Assembly: GCA_020284085.1 (NCBI GenBank)
Contig: JACEVL010000462.1
Location: 40,001 to 104,000 of the forward strand
Direction: 5' to 3'
From: Aporrectodea caliginosa
Lineage: Eukaryota; Annelida; Clitellata; Crassiclitellata; Lumbricidae
Length of the DNA: 64,000 bases
The notes under the pieces were generated by a model. The model saw only the letters and a list, made by a program, of their open reading frames with translations, was not told the DNA's origin and did not search any database. Shown one piece after another: positions 1 through 10,215 of the stretch. Both the position numbers and the translations under genes were made by a program. Position 1 is the first letter of the stretch. Every line of letters starts with the position of its first letter.

Positions 1-495
1 TCATTGTTTCATTTACAGTTTGTTTTCTGGTAGTCTAAGGTGCTAAGAGCGATTCAAAGTATACCTAAGTCAAATGAAAACACAGGATCCTACAGATTAA
101 CTTGCACAACTAGAGACCTAACGCTCACATAATAGCCATCCCTATAATAATCATTAGCATAATACTAATCACTAACACCACCACCGTAACATCATAATCA
201 TCATTACGATAATCGTCATCACCACCACTGCAGCGTCATCACCATCACCACCAACGTTGTCCATAAATCCGTATCTATAGGATAATAAGTGCCACACATT
301 ACCGTCTGATGACAAAAGTGCATTTGACAGGCAGACAGGAATAACAGATAAACAGACAGGCATAAACAAAATGCACATATAGACACACGGACAGAGAGAC
401 AAACAGACATAGAACTGACAATTGTGAGCATAATTATTAGGGGTGTATCGCTGTATAATATAGCATATATGGTTACGCAGAAAGACATACAGACA

Positions 496-528
<33 letters not shown>

Positions 529-629
529 GACATACACCCGTAGACGTAGAACCGTTCGTCATCAACAGGTACACGTATCTCTCTATTATATACCTTGTTA
601 CGCATGATGCTTTCTCTCCTCTGACACAG
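1..629. other. Intron sequence upstream of the channel exon; no exon seen
   Basis: No coding exon is recognisable here. The stretch holds imprecise ATC/ACC-rich simple sequence, a CA microsatellite, and at its end the pyrimidine-rich acceptor (AG at 628-629) for the channel exon that starts at 630. The N-terminal ligand-binding exons of the channel must lie upstream of the window. Confidence 0.6.
497..528. repeat. (CA)n microsatellite
   Basis: A perfect CA dinucleotide run of about 16 units, flanked by degenerate ACAG repeats. The open frames over it (CVCVCV...) are translated simple repeat and not genes. Confidence 0.9.
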
Positions 630-1081
630 GCGCCTTTCCTTGCCTTGAGATCCAGTTCGTTCTTCGTCGCGACGTCGGATTCTTCCTCATCCAGGTCTAC
701 GTCCCAAGCATCCTGATCGTCATCCTGTCCTGGGTCTCCTTCTGGATCAACGTCGACGCCTCCCCGGCCCGCGTCTCCATCGGGCTCCTCACCGTCCTGA
801 CGACGACCACGATGAGCGCCGGGGCGAGGGCGTCCCTGCCCCGCGTCTCCTACATCAAAGCCATCGACGTCTGGATGATCATCTGCCTCGTCTTCGTCTT
901 CGCTTCGCTCATCGAGTACGCTGTCGTCAACGTCCTCTCGAGGAAACAGGCGCGAACAGGTGGTCGACAGCAGACGACAGGTGTCCGAAGGGCGCTCAGG
1001 CAGCATCTGCAGGCGACCACAGGGCAACAGCAGCAGAAGAGGCTGGACAACACGATGGTCAATGCTAACCTCAAAGGACAG
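630..1081 (+). CDS. Glycine-receptor-type Cys-loop anion channel, exon with M1-M3 (partial gene)
   Basis: This exon of a pentameric ligand-gated chloride channel covers the end of the ligand-binding domain to the M3-M4 loop. Reading from codon position 629: Cys5 in PCLEIQF fits the second cysteine of the loop-C disulfide typical of glycine receptors. M1 (about residues 17-41) ends WVSFWIN. M2 starts PARVSIG, and the Pro-Ala-Arg at its inner end is the anion-selectivity signature. The M2-M3 linker is [17 protein letters not shown] and M3 is about residues 82-103. The acceptor is a pyrimidine tract plus CACAG; the donor is CAG|GTGAGG at 1081/1082, phase 0. The exon is much more GC-rich than its surroundings. 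The closest family by eye is GlyR rather than GluCl or GABA-A. The agonist cannot be told because the N-terminal exons are missing. Confidence 0.9.
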
Positions 1082-1109
1082 GTGAGGCGTTCTTCTATAG
1101 AGAGGCGAC

Positions 1110-1476
1110 GGTAATCGTCTTGGGAAGAAAGGTAATCGTCTTGGCATGACGGTAATCGCTTGGGATGAAAAGTAATCGTCTTGGGAAGAAAAGTAATCGT
1201 CTTGGGATGACGGTAATCGCTTGGGATGACGGTAATCGTCCTGGGATGACGGCAATCGTCCTGGGATGACGGTAATTGTTTTGGGATGACGGTAACCGTC
1301 TTGGGATGACGGTAACCCCGTCTTGGGATGACGGTAATCGTCTTAGGATGACGGTAATCGCTTGGATGACGGTAACCATCTTGGGATGACGGTAATCGTC
1401 TTGGTATGACGGTAATCGCTTGGGATGACGGTAACCGTCTTGGGATGACGGTAATCGTCTTGGGATGACGGTAATG
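1110..1476. repeat. 20-bp minisatellite in the channel intron
   Basis: About 18 imperfect tandem copies of a unit like CGTCTTGGGATGACGGTAAT, with 15- to 22-bp variants. The array begins only about 28 bp inside the donor of the preceding exon. Open frames across it (RRLPSSQ repeats) are not genes. Confidence 0.92.
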
Positions 1477-1499
1477 GCGCTGGTGGGTCAACTACTCTC

Positions 1500-1754
1500 A
1501 GGGATTCGCAAATTGATAGAGAAAGGACGTTGAGAAAGAAAGACGGATGGACGGACAAACAGACAGACGGTTTGACACAGAACAGATACAAAGACAGGCA
1601 TAGACGCATACAGAGACAGACAAACAGACAGTTTAGTTTTCGCTATTTCGCTGCATATTTGAATCTAACACTGACTGGGTAAACACACAGGTACATGCAG
1701 ACAGTCACACAGACAGTCTTAGTCATCGTCATTTCGTAGTATATATTCGAAACC

Positions 1755-1786
<32 letters not shown>

Positions 1787-1870
1787 AAACAGATGCGACG
1801 ACAGCCTAAGTAATCGTCATTTCACTTCACAGGCAGACAGACACACAGAGACACAAACAGACATAGCATG
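1500..1870. repeat. Degenerate AGAC/ACAG-rich simple sequence
   Basis: Scattered (ACAG)n and (GAC)n runs, with a short perfect (ACAG)n at about 1753-1775. They are diverged remains of tetranucleotide expansion. No coding signal is seen. Confidence 0.7.
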
Positions 1871-1876
1871 CAATTC

Positions 1877-2208
1877 TACCATCATATATTTCCTCAAGCA
1901 GTAATCAGTAAACATCAGAATGGTGCTAATTAGTGCTGCAGGCACGCAGGCCTATTGCACGACATCGCCCTATATATGCAAGTTTCCCGATGTAGGCTTC
2001 TGGCTCAACCGTACGGGCTTAGGCCTATCGGCGCCAAACTCATCCATGATGCGTGCACGATATTCTACCCACTTCTTTCTCTCTTCCCCTCCAAAGTCTT
2101 CCGAAAAGCAGCCAGTCTTTCGCAATTAATTGGGAACATCATGTTCCCCGCTGCTTCTCCGATTCAATAAACGAACCCCCTTTCAACGATCCCTGGATAT
2201 CACTAATA
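1877..2208. other. Intron stretch, nothing recognised
   Basis: Channel intron sequence between the AGAC-rich tract and the mariner. I see no exon, TIR or tandem repeat. The short frames from 1920 and 1955 have no recognisable protein features. Confidence 0.5.
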
Positions 2209-2210
2209 TA

Positions 2211-2988
2211 CACGGTGATTCATTAAAAAACGTTTCCCTACATAAGTTAGCATAACTCATGTAGATGACCATCAATTTTATTGAAATTTCAGAACAATAA
2301 CGATTGATGTTCTAGCCAAGTGCTACATAAATTGTTTCTCATTCAAAGCCAAAATGACGTAACGCGAATGATGAAACTAGTGACGTCACGACTATCTCGA
2401 CAAAATAGTGTTTACCGAAGAAGATAAACATGCTATAACATTTCTAAGAAAGAATAAAAATTACGGTGCAATATTACAGAGATGTTCTACTAAAACAGGG
2501 CCTTTTACCAGACATTCGTGACATTACCGATGAGTATTTCATCTTCCAGCAGGATAGCGCTCCTGCGCACAGAGCACGGGACACTGTTGCGTTACTGGAA
2601 ACTGAAACACCTTATTTCATCCCGCCTACTTTGTGGCCACCCAACAGCCCTGATTTAAATCCAGTGGACTATAAGATATGGAGTGTCATGCAAGAGAAGG
2701 TCTACAGATCTCGAATAATTATGTAATGTCAGTGAGTTGCGAAGTCGAATTGTGGAGGCATGGGACCAAAATGGATCAGCGCATCATTGATGAATCAGTC
2801 AAACAGTTGCGTACTCGTCTTCGCGCATGCGTAGCTTCCAAAGGGGGTCAATTTGAACATAAACTTTAACTTTCCTAATGTTTAGAAATAACTCCTCTGT
2901 CTTCCTTTAAAATTTCTTTCACATAGCATGACATTTGACGGTGTTACAGTGAAATATGCAGGGGAACGTTTTTTAATGAATCACCGTG
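2211..2988 (+). mobile_element. Internally deleted mariner-like element with TIRs and TA duplication
   Basis: The 778-bp element is bounded by near-perfect inverted repeats that start CACGGTGATTCATTAAAAAA on each strand (left from 2211; right ends ATGAATCACCGTG at 2988). TA dinucleotides at 2209-2210 and 2989-2990 are the target duplication. Intact mariners are about 1.3 kb, so roughly 40% is missing. It lies in the same orientation as the channel gene, in its last intron. Confidence 0.93.
2411..2869 (+). pseudogene. Mariner transposase remnant
   Basis: Three coding pieces in different frames survive. The N-terminal stretch FTEEDKHAITFLRKNKNYGA (2411-2470) joins directly to a C-terminal block (2466-2726) with DYKIW and the second catalytic region QQDSAPAHRA, followed by WPPNSPDLNPVDY. 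A frame change then leads to the C-terminal block ending GGQFEHKL (to 2869). The helix-turn-helix remainder and first catalytic Asp are deleted between the first two blocks. The deletion junction is near 2470. It cannot make a working transposase. Confidence 0.9.
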
Positions 2989-2990
2989 TA

Positions 2991-4097
2991 TAATAAGACG
3001 CGTATATAAGACGCACACATATATATATAAGACGCATGAGCATAACTATATATATTCATACAGATGGTGCGTGCCAAGCAAGCAGGCCAAGACCTGCTGC
3101 CAAAATGGCTGATTAGCTCGGGCGAGATCACGCAACGGGAATCGTAAACTAATGCATTATTATGCGCATTTGGCTTATCGTATATACACGTGCATTGCAA
3201 GTATCACAATACGTATCGAATCATTCGTTTATAATATCTTTATGTATATATATTATATATATATATATATGAATGTATGTATGAATATATGAATGCATTT
3301 ATATAAGTATAAAATTTCTTATTAAAAATAACAGCTATGGTATGGAGTAGGCCTATCCAGGGTTGCAACAAGTTTCGCCGACAGCATGGTATGTGTAAGC
3401 GTGTGCGTGTGTGCGAAGTGTTTCCACAATAGCAGAAGGCTACCTCGAGATTACATTACGATTAAGGGAGTTAGGGGCACGTAGTCAGTTGTCCCTCAAA
3501 CTAGTTTGGGCAAGGGTTGCCTGTCAACGAGTCATAAAAGTTATATTTAGCCTCATGTAGAAAAGCGAGCTTAAAGATTTTTGTGATTTGAGCAATTTTT
3601 CTTAGCTTTCCCTTCTTACTCATTCAAATTTTCATTAGTTCCTCGCATTTTATTAAGTTCTTTGTCCATTCTACGGATTTTTTTAACTTTCTTGGTCTCC
3701 CGGGAATTTTTTTGCTCATTGCCTCGGTAAATGTTTTTAAAGGAGCCATGAGCAATTAAAGGCATCAACACCGTTTTAAAAGTGGCTGAGGGGCTAGAAG
3801 GTTGCAGTAGTACTTTTGTCGCCAAACTTTCGCCTAATTTACATGATACATTTTGACGATATACTGTCGTAGTCGTATAATCTCCAAACTTCTAAAGAGT
3901 CACTCGAAGACAAAGCGCAGGGCACTGGCTTATTCACGAGCGCTGCGTCAAGTCAGATGGGTTTTTCAAAGGGTAGTCAAAATAAGGCTTGAATCCGATT
4001 TCCAGAGGGGTAAAGATCACGAGAGGAGGCACAGCAGCTGTTACCTATTACCTATATACAACTCAGAATTCTACCATCTTTTGTTTGCTGGTTTCAG
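2991..4097. other. Intron remainder with AT repeats and a dispersed-repeat fragment
   Basis: It contains (TA)n and (TATG)n tracts at about 3020-3050 and 3235-3300. From about 3865 to 3955 there is a fragment of a dispersed repeat (consensus feature CTTATTCACGAGCGCTGCGT) that recurs near 53500, 54540 and 62210. Nothing coding is seen between them. Confidence 0.6.
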
Positions 4098-4304
4098 CTA
4101 GGTCATCAGACAGTTCCAAACGGTCCGACAGGAGAGCGCCGTGATCCACCCGCTCTTCCCGCGTCTTCGGAGGTCGACGGAAAATTCCGGGCCCGACGTA
4201 TCGACAAACTGTCTCGGAAATTCTTTCCCCTCGCCTTCGTTCTGTTCAACGTCGTCTACTGGACCTACTATGCGTTCCCGTCTTTCGGGACCAAAGAATT
4301 TTAA
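4098..4304 (+). CDS. Glycine-receptor-type Cys-loop anion channel, terminal exon with M4
   Basis: This is the last coding exon of the channel, 68 codons plus TAA. The acceptor is TTTGCTGGTTTCAG at 4084-4097, phase 0, which matches the phase-0 donor at 1081/1082. It encodes the end of the M3-M4 loop (residues 1-34, Pro/Gly/Arg rich), then RRIDKLSRKFFPLAF and M4 (FVLFNVVYWTYYAF), with a short tail ending KEF. IDxxSRxxFPLxFxxFNxxYWxxY is the characteristic start of M4 in glycine and related receptors. The M3-M4 cytoplasmic loop would be about 80 residues, short to average for the family. The open frame from 4141 in another phase is a shadow. No AATAAA lies close downstream; the first is near 5363. 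Confidence 0.88.
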   Translation, partial: LGHQTVPNGPTGERRDPPALPASSEVDGKFRARRIDKLSRKFFPLAFVLFNVVYWTYYAFPSFGTKEF

Positions 4305-5117
4305 CTGCCGCCGCTTTCTTCCAATTGTTGTTTTTTTACAAATAATTATATTATTTCAAGCAGACGCATTAATTTTCTGCTGCGCGAGCTTTTGCAAATT
4401 TAAAAAGACGCGAGGAAATTTGAATCGTGCGCGGGATAGTAAAGACGCTGGTTCCCTGCTATGCTGTATGAGTGTCTCTGTTCGTCTCTGTCTTGACGGT
4501 TTTATAACTCAATGGATGCACATATCTGGTTATTTCGAAAGCGCCTTTTAAAATCCCACCAGAGCTCTTGACGTGGCATTTCCAACAGGCTCGAGTGCAA
4601 TCGACAACCTTCTTCCATAATTCCAAGAAACTTTTTCAACTATTCTGAATACGCACCTCTGTAAGACCTACAGAGGTGCATTTTCAGAATAGTTGAAAAT
4701 GTTTCTTGGAATTATGGAAGAAGGAAGTCGATTGAACTCGAGCCTGTCACACAATACATCTGTAAATGTAAATATAATATTAGAGCGCCACAAAAAAACT
4801 GCTTCACAGACAAAGCTAAGCCTCGGGCTATATCTTGAGTGCCTCTGATATTTGCTCTCTGAGTAGCGCTATATGTTAATGTAATTAGGCCTACTACTAC
4901 AAATAATCAATGAAAGGAAGCCTCAAGCGCGAAATACGCGATGCACCTATAAAAATTATGTAACGTAGGCCTAGAAGTCTCGAACTTAAACGGCGACATC
5001 ATAAGTAGCAGATGCATGGGATAGGCTACGTTTCAAAATCTAGAACGACTGCCAATTCAGTGAGGTTGCTGAAGTGAAAGCAGTTTTGTGGTTTGCCCTC
5101 CCCCCACCTACGTTTAG
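4305..5117. other. Downstream of the channel gene
   Basis: Apart from the hairpin (4585-4747), I see no gene or element. It probably includes the channel's 3' UTR, whose end could not be placed. Confidence 0.5.
4585..4747. repeat. 163-bp near-perfect foldback (hairpin)
   Basis: Left arm 4585-4663 and right arm 4669-4747 are inverted copies: ACAGGCTCGAG at one end and CTCGAGCCTGT at the other. The innermost perfect stem is GCACCTCTGTA / TACAGAGGTGC around the loop AGACC (4664-4668). A transcript would form a roughly 78-bp imperfect stem. No flanking target duplication is evident. It may be a MITE-like foldback or a hairpin-RNA source. Confidence 0.85.
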
Positions 5118-5497
5118 TGCCCGTATCACGAAATAGAGTATCCGTCCTAAGACTATCCGGGGCTATGTATGAATTTATCCCCGCGGATGGAATAAACCGG
5201 TTTAGAGTATCCGGGGGGATAAACCATTCTATCTCCCATCGTCATACGCATCACGATAGCATCGGCGAATATCCAGTCAAAATCACAAAAAACGAAGTAA
5301 ATTAATTTCAGGTCGACGTACAAACTAAAGATACGCAACCTAAAAATATTTTATTTGTACAATAAATCCAAACAGTACGACTGAATAGGCCTACCGGTAC
5401 ACTTAGAAACCGCCAAAAATGCAAACTAAACCGAATTCTCCATTTCGATAAGGGAGATACTCATGTATGGGGGATACTCTATTTCGTGACACCGGCA
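5118..5497. mobile_element. MITE-like element with ~25-bp TIRs
   Basis: The left end at about 5118-5143 and right end at about 5472-5497 are inverted copies sharing TCACGAAATAGAGTATCC. The roughly 380-bp interior has no ORF but repeats the motif GAGTATCCG/GGGATA several times. The bases just outside are TTA (left) and TAA (right), suggestive of a TWA or TA target site, but the tip is not certain. The superfamily is unresolved. Confidence 0.65.
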
Positions 5498-6297
5498 TAA
5501 GCAGAACGGCATAAGCTAAACGGCTAAACCTCAGAAGATGCACAGGTCCCCATCTCCAAGACTTTGGGATTTGTCCAGTGCAGACTGAAGGCCTTGAGTG
5601 TGAAACTGAAATAAGCACCTCTTCCGTGTCTCACGTGGGGCATTTGGACTTTAGTATTCAACATTACATTATAATTAAATATACTGTGACCTATGAAATG
5701 AGAATTTTTAATGGGTCTCCACCAAAACGATTGTCTATATAAGAACCAAGTCGCTTGGTCCTCTTCAGTTTAGGGCCTCTGCCGAGTCTATTTCGAAGTG
5801 GCGATATGAAGAACGTTGCAATCACGAATGCAATTCAACTTCCACAGCGTCCAGATAATTGTGGACGAATGTTATACCGACTCATGGTTTACACTCAACT
5901 TTACAGAAAGCACATTGGACACTAAATATTATAGCACAGGCTTCCAATAATTTGTTGACGTCTAGTTGGAAGAACCTGAATGTTTCGGTACTAATAAGAA
6001 ACTGTTTCTGTTTACTATGTCATTCTCTACTTATTCATGTATACAGTACATTTTTTATTCTGTGTGAAGCAATTCCTTGTACATGTATTTTGAAGTTTTT
6101 GCCATTTTACATCACGCAGTTTGCAATTTCTACACTAAGCTCTGTTCGATATCGAAGTGAATATTGGAAACTGTTAAAGCTGTGGTTTTTGTAGGAATTT
6201 TCTTCCACTTACTTGCAAAAACAAATTGTGTGAAATCTGATTTACTTTATTATATTATTGATTCACACACGATGCAGTTTATTATATATATTTGAGT
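5498..6297. other. Unassigned sequence
   Basis: Apart from the TATA-like site at 5736, nothing recognisable is seen. The frame at 5859-6194 looks non-coding, with no domain and A+T-driven composition. Confidence 0.45.
5736..5743 (+). promoter_or_regulatory. TATA-box-like site
   Basis: TATATAAG, followed about 25-30 bp later by CTTCAGTTT. It resembles a core promoter, but no gene or retroelement body is recognised downstream, so this is only a possible site. Confidence 0.25.
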
Positions 6298-6619
6298 TTA
6301 TTAAGCGCCACTATTTCTAATGACCACGCATCAATCGACTGTGCCGAGCACTTGATGCTTGTGCATCAAGGTCCCCTCCCTTTCATCAAGATAGGCAGCA
6401 TTATCTGTACAGGTGAATGTATGTATGAATCTATGAATGAGATCACTTGTTTAGCGCCCGATAGTATTTCAAAATGGCGCTCGGAAACGGCTACCGTATA
6501 CGAATATCGTCGTCCTGGTGTAGCCTAGGCCTATCCGTCGAGTATTCGTCCTTCTAAAGCTTAATCAGTCCTGCCGTTTGCAGGGAGTGGGATAAGAAGC
6601 GACTCAGACACGTCATGTA

Positions 6620-6827
6620 GGTCTATTTATGTATGAGCACTTGTTATAGCGCCCCTTCAACTCCGGACTACAGCGCGGACACTGAATCGGAGTTTCGCGC
6701 CGAAGAGGATGAGCAATTGCGAGTGAAGGACTTGGCCAGGGTCCCTACGCGGCGCCTTGATGTGGATTCGAACTCGCAACTCTCCGGCTGCAAGGGACCG
6801 AACATATCCCTACACCACCGCGCCCCA
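6620..6827 (-). mobile_element. tRNA-derived SINE (family A), inserted in duplication copy A
   Basis: Read on the - strand it begins GGGGCGCGGTGGTGTAG (Pol III A-box region), then the B-box GAGTTCGAATCC, then a body with GGACCCTGGCCAAGTCC. It ends with a LINE-like tail GGGGCGCTATAACAAGTG and TACATA. Paralogous copy B reads straight through this site (GTCATGTGGGTGGACCTGG near 13552), so B is the empty site. A second full copy is at 54122. Confidence 0.9.
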
Positions 6828-7755
6828 CAAGTGGGTGGAACTGGTGTCCAAACCGAGCAGTCTGAATCTATGGTCAATTGGTCATTATCGTTGTCCCTCT
6901 ACCTAGGAAGGGGTGAGGCAGTAGTACATGGGTGGTTCAGGCTCGTCCTCCAATTTCACAAGAATATCCAAAACCATTTGCTGTAAAATCCATTGTATCT
7001 ACAAAGGTCTATAACACGGCATCAGTGTATACAACGACTTTGAAGTTTGTTAGCGCCAACCGCCATTTAATTAGCACATAGCTGCAGTTCTAGCATAAAT
7101 AAAAAGCCTTTTTCAAATACTATAAACCGTCATTCTGTCATGCTATCTAACATTCTCCAAAGTAGATATCACAACATAAAATAGTGAAAAAATTAAATCA
7201 AAGCTGCAACGAGCAAGTCGCCATGAGAAATTATAAACCAAAATGTCAAGCCATTAAATAATCCAAAATTAACATAAAGTACTGAAATTAATCTATATGC
7301 CTTGAAAATCAACTTCGGAGTGAGCAAGGTGATTCTTAGAGTAATTGCTTAGTTCAACACTCTGCAACATGAGACTTTTAGAAATGAGGACAGAGGGTAA
7401 TTTGTAATTGTTTCATGCTGTTGTAGTCCTGATAAAAAAAAAACAGCATAGGTCTAAAAAATTACTCATCTGGTGTATTGCCCTGGACGGAACAGTGCTC
7501 TCCAAATTCCTCCTAAATCCCTGCTTCATTTCAAACAATTCACTGAATATCCCAAATCCAATCAGGTCACAAACGGTCCTCCTCATCAATGGATTACACA
7601 TTGCTGAAAGGCACGCTGTCACCAGTCATAACATCATTATGATTAATAAAACCAAATCTTCTGAAGTAATGATTGTGTCATTTAATGAGGCAGATCTGAT
7701 ATTAAGGTTGATAATTGCCCCTCTGAACCAGATAGCTTTACTCCACAATGACATC

Positions 7756-9189
7756 TTACGTGAATTTTAAGTTTGACTTTCCTCCTGAAAGCTTTACTGC
7801 ACAAATGGCATCTGTTGGCGTTTTTCCTGTGTTTGCTTTCACGTGTTTTGCTAGACTGCCAGAGTGCACAAATAATTTCATACATAAGTGGCACATGTAT
7901 GGTTTTTCCCTTGTGTGTGCTTCCATGTGATTTGCTAGACTGCCAGACTGCGCGAATAATTTCATACATAAGTGGCACATGTATGGTTTTTCTCCAGTAT
8001 GGGTTTTCATGTGATGACCGAGGATACTATTTAAAGCAAATGATTTCAGACATAACTGGCATTTGTATGGTTTTTCTCCACTATGTGTTCTTATGTGACG
8101 ATTCAGAGAATGACCAACGGCAAATGATTTTGGACATAGCTGGCATTTGTATGGTTTTTCTCCGGTATGAGTTTTCATGTGACGATTCAGGTTACCACCT
8201 TTGGAAAATGATGTTTGACATAACTGGCATTTGTATGGTGTTTCTCCAGTGTGGGTTCTCAGGTGACAATTCAGCTTATTACTTGTGGTAAATGCTTTCT
8301 GACATAACTGGCATTTGAAAGGTTTTTCTCCAGTATGGGTTCTCAGGTGATGATTCAGGCTACCACCTTCGGTAAATGATTTCTGACATAACTGGCATTT
8401 GTATGGTTTTTCTCCAGTGTGGGTTCTCAGGTGACAATTCAGAGAATTAGCTATAGAAAATAATTTCAGGCACAGCTGACATTTGTATGGTTTTTCTCCA
8501 GTATGGGTTCTCATGTGACGATTCAGGTTACCACCTTTGGCAAATGATTTCTGACATAAGTGGCATTTGTATGGTTTTTCTCCAGTATGGGTTCTCATGT
8601 GACGATTCAGGTTACCACCTTCGGTAAATGATTTTTGACATAAGTGGCATTTGTATGGTTTTTCTCCAGTATGGGTTCTCATGTGACGATTCAGGTTACC
8701 ACCTTTGGCAAATGATTTCTGACATAAGTGGCATTTGTATGGTTTTTCTCCAGTATGGGTTCTCATGTGACGATTCAGGTTACCACCTTCGATAAATGAT
8801 TTCTGACATAAGTGGCATTTGTATGGTTTTTCTCCAGTATGGGTTCTCATGTGACAATTCAGAGAATTAGCTATAGTAAATGACTTTGGACATAGCTGGC
8901 ATTTGTATGAATTTTCTCCGGTATGAGTTCTAATGTGACGATTCAGGTTACCAACTTCGGCAAATGATTTCTGACATAACTGGCAGTTGTATGATTTTTG
9001 TCCAGTATGGCTTCTCATGTGATAATTCAGCTGACTACTTTTGGCAAACGCTTTCTGACATAGCTGGCATTTGTATAGTTTTTCTAGAGAATAGAGTCTC
9101 ATGTAATTCTTCAGAGTACTAACTCTGCCAAATGATTTCTGACACAGCTGGCTTACGTAGGGTTTTTCTCCTCCATTATGGCTTTTCAT
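7756..9189 (-). CDS. C2H2 zinc-finger protein, 14 intact fingers (copy A)
   Basis: A 477-residue poly-zinc-finger protein, presumably a nuclear DNA-binding factor. The first unit ([11 protein letters not shown]) has lost a Cys and both His. Fourteen consecutive canonical CX2CX12HX3H fingers follow, joined by TGEKPYKC linkers. The next finger ends KHVKAN (His to Asn), and there is a remnant finger at the C-terminus. Fingers 5-8 are nearly identical and differ mainly at helix position -1 (E, K, E, K in a GGNLNRH context), which indicates recent internal duplication. No KRAB, SCAN or BTB domain is visible. The first ATG here follows degenerate finger sequence, so the true N-terminus may come from a spliced upstream exon (a donor is seen at 10090). 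Target genes are unknown. Confidence 0.85.
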   Translation of the reverse strand: MKSHNGGEKPYVSQLCQKSFGRVSTLKNYMRLYSLEKLYKCQLCQKAFAKSSQLNYHMRSHTGQKSYNCQLCQKSFAEVGNLNRHIRTHTGENSYKCQLCPKSFTIANSLNCHMRTHTGEKPYKCHLCQKSFIEGGNLNRHMRTHTGEKPYKCHLCQKSFAKGGNLNRHMRTHTGEKPYKCHLCQKSFTEGGNLNRHMRTHTGEKPYKCHLCQKSFAKGGNLNRHMRTHTGEKPYKCQLCLKLFSIANSLNCHLRTHTGEKPYKCQLCQKSFTEGGSLNHHLRTHTGEKPFKCQLCQKAFTTSNKLNCHLRTHTGETPYKCQLCQTSFSKGGNLNRHMKTHTGEKPYKCQLCPKSFAVGHSLNRHIRTHSGEKPYKCQLCLKSFALNSILGHHMKTHTGEKPYMCHLCMKLFAQSGSLANHMEAHTREKPYMCHLCMKLFVHSGSLAKHVKANTGKTPTDAICAVKLSGGKSNLKFT

Positions 9190-9440
9190 GTTGTCTTTGT
9201 GAGGACAGCGCCCAAGAAATGATTTATGACCGAAAAATACATGAGTAGGGGTTTACTCCTCAATGACTTTTCATCTGGGACTTCACATCACTGTTACCTG
9301 CAAATGACTTAGGCATAACTGAAAATTGAATGTTTTTCCTCTGTATGGGTTTTGATGACTGTGTCTTGTCACATTATAACTATGTGTAAATAATTTCTTG
9401 CTTAAATTTCCCTTGTATGGCTATCTCCAGTATGGGGTCG
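9190..9440 (-). pseudogene. Degenerate upstream zinc fingers of copy A
   Basis: On the - strand this shows decayed finger fragments (for example GGTTTTGATGACTGTGTC paired with TTTCTTGC...TATGGCTATCTCCAG) with frame breaks and stops. Copy B has the matching decayed stretch at 15528-15770, so the loss largely predates or parallels the duplication. Confidence 0.55.
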
Positions 9441-10090
9441 TGTCCACTTCAATCCTCTGTAAATGACTTCAAGTCTTCAACGCTTCGCTATGTATGCCTC
9501 TTCAATCTTCATCTGTCTCTTCACAGAACTATTTTGTTTATAATGATATCCGACATAACTGGCACTGGCATAGTCTTGTTTGACTTCTCTACGGTATTGG
9601 ATCTCAAGATTGTTTAGTAAAATCGATTATAAAACAACAGAGTTTTCCGAAAATTCATCTTTTTCTATAGGGTCGTTTCAAATCCTGATCAGCTGTATCT
9701 CAAAAGACAAAAGAAATAATTACTTCTTTCCGGTAATGTCACTTTTTCCGTTACGGAACTCTAAAAGAAGAAATATGCCATGTAACATTTGAAATGAATT
9801 CTTCCATATGTTCAAATAATCGAGTCATATTAACATGTACTTTACTTGCCAGTCTTATTTGAAATAGCCTAGAGAAGTAACTTATTGAAGTAATTGCGAG
9901 TATGCACTGCTCGTGTTCAGATTGACGACGAAAAGCTTACGGTAAAATATTGAAGTCAATCGTAAGTTTCGAAAATCTCTGCTCAATTGAGAGCACATTC
10001 TAATTAAAACTAAACTGTCTATAGATCTGTAGAAATTGATTCATTATCGAACCATAACTTAATTTTTCAACAGTAGATTTGAAATCTTAC

Positions 10091-10215
10091 CTTCTAGAAT
10101 GACACTAAAAGTAATGACGTCTTCTTTAATTGTGCTCTATACACAAACACGGACGTTTTATTGTATGTAAGAGCCCAAGAGTTGCAATATTCAGTCTCAA
10201 ACCACTACACTTGAA
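10091..10215 (-). promoter_or_regulatory. Probable 5' non-coding exon/promoter of zinc-finger copy A
   Basis: On the - strand a good donor, AGAAG|GTAAGA, ends at 10091. The 120 bp upstream is conserved with copy B (16280-16390) although most flanking sequence has diverged. It includes ATGACGT (10114-10120), a CRE-like half site that is a full TGACGTCA in copy B, and ACAAACACGGAC. The transcription start is not determined. Confidence 0.5.

Larger units (their letters stand above)
6298..10215. repeat. Segmental duplication, copy A (zinc-finger locus)
   Basis: This block is paralogous to 13266-16390 in the same orientation. Matching landmarks in order are GCGCCACTATTTCTAATGACC (6303) with its partner near 13270, the GTTAGCGCCAACC region (7050 vs 13640), the zinc-finger array, and the 5' exon region ending CTTACCTTCTA (10085 vs 16274). 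The offset is about 6-7 kb. Copy A contains a SINE that copy B lacks. Confidence 0.88.

Noticed and set aside
473..1491. - strand frames over the channel exon and 20-bp repeat
   Set aside because: Shadows of the + strand exon and of the minisatellite.
7773..8291. + strand 172-residue frame rich in Cys/Phe opposite the zinc fingers
   Set aside because: Antisense shadow of the finger repeats.
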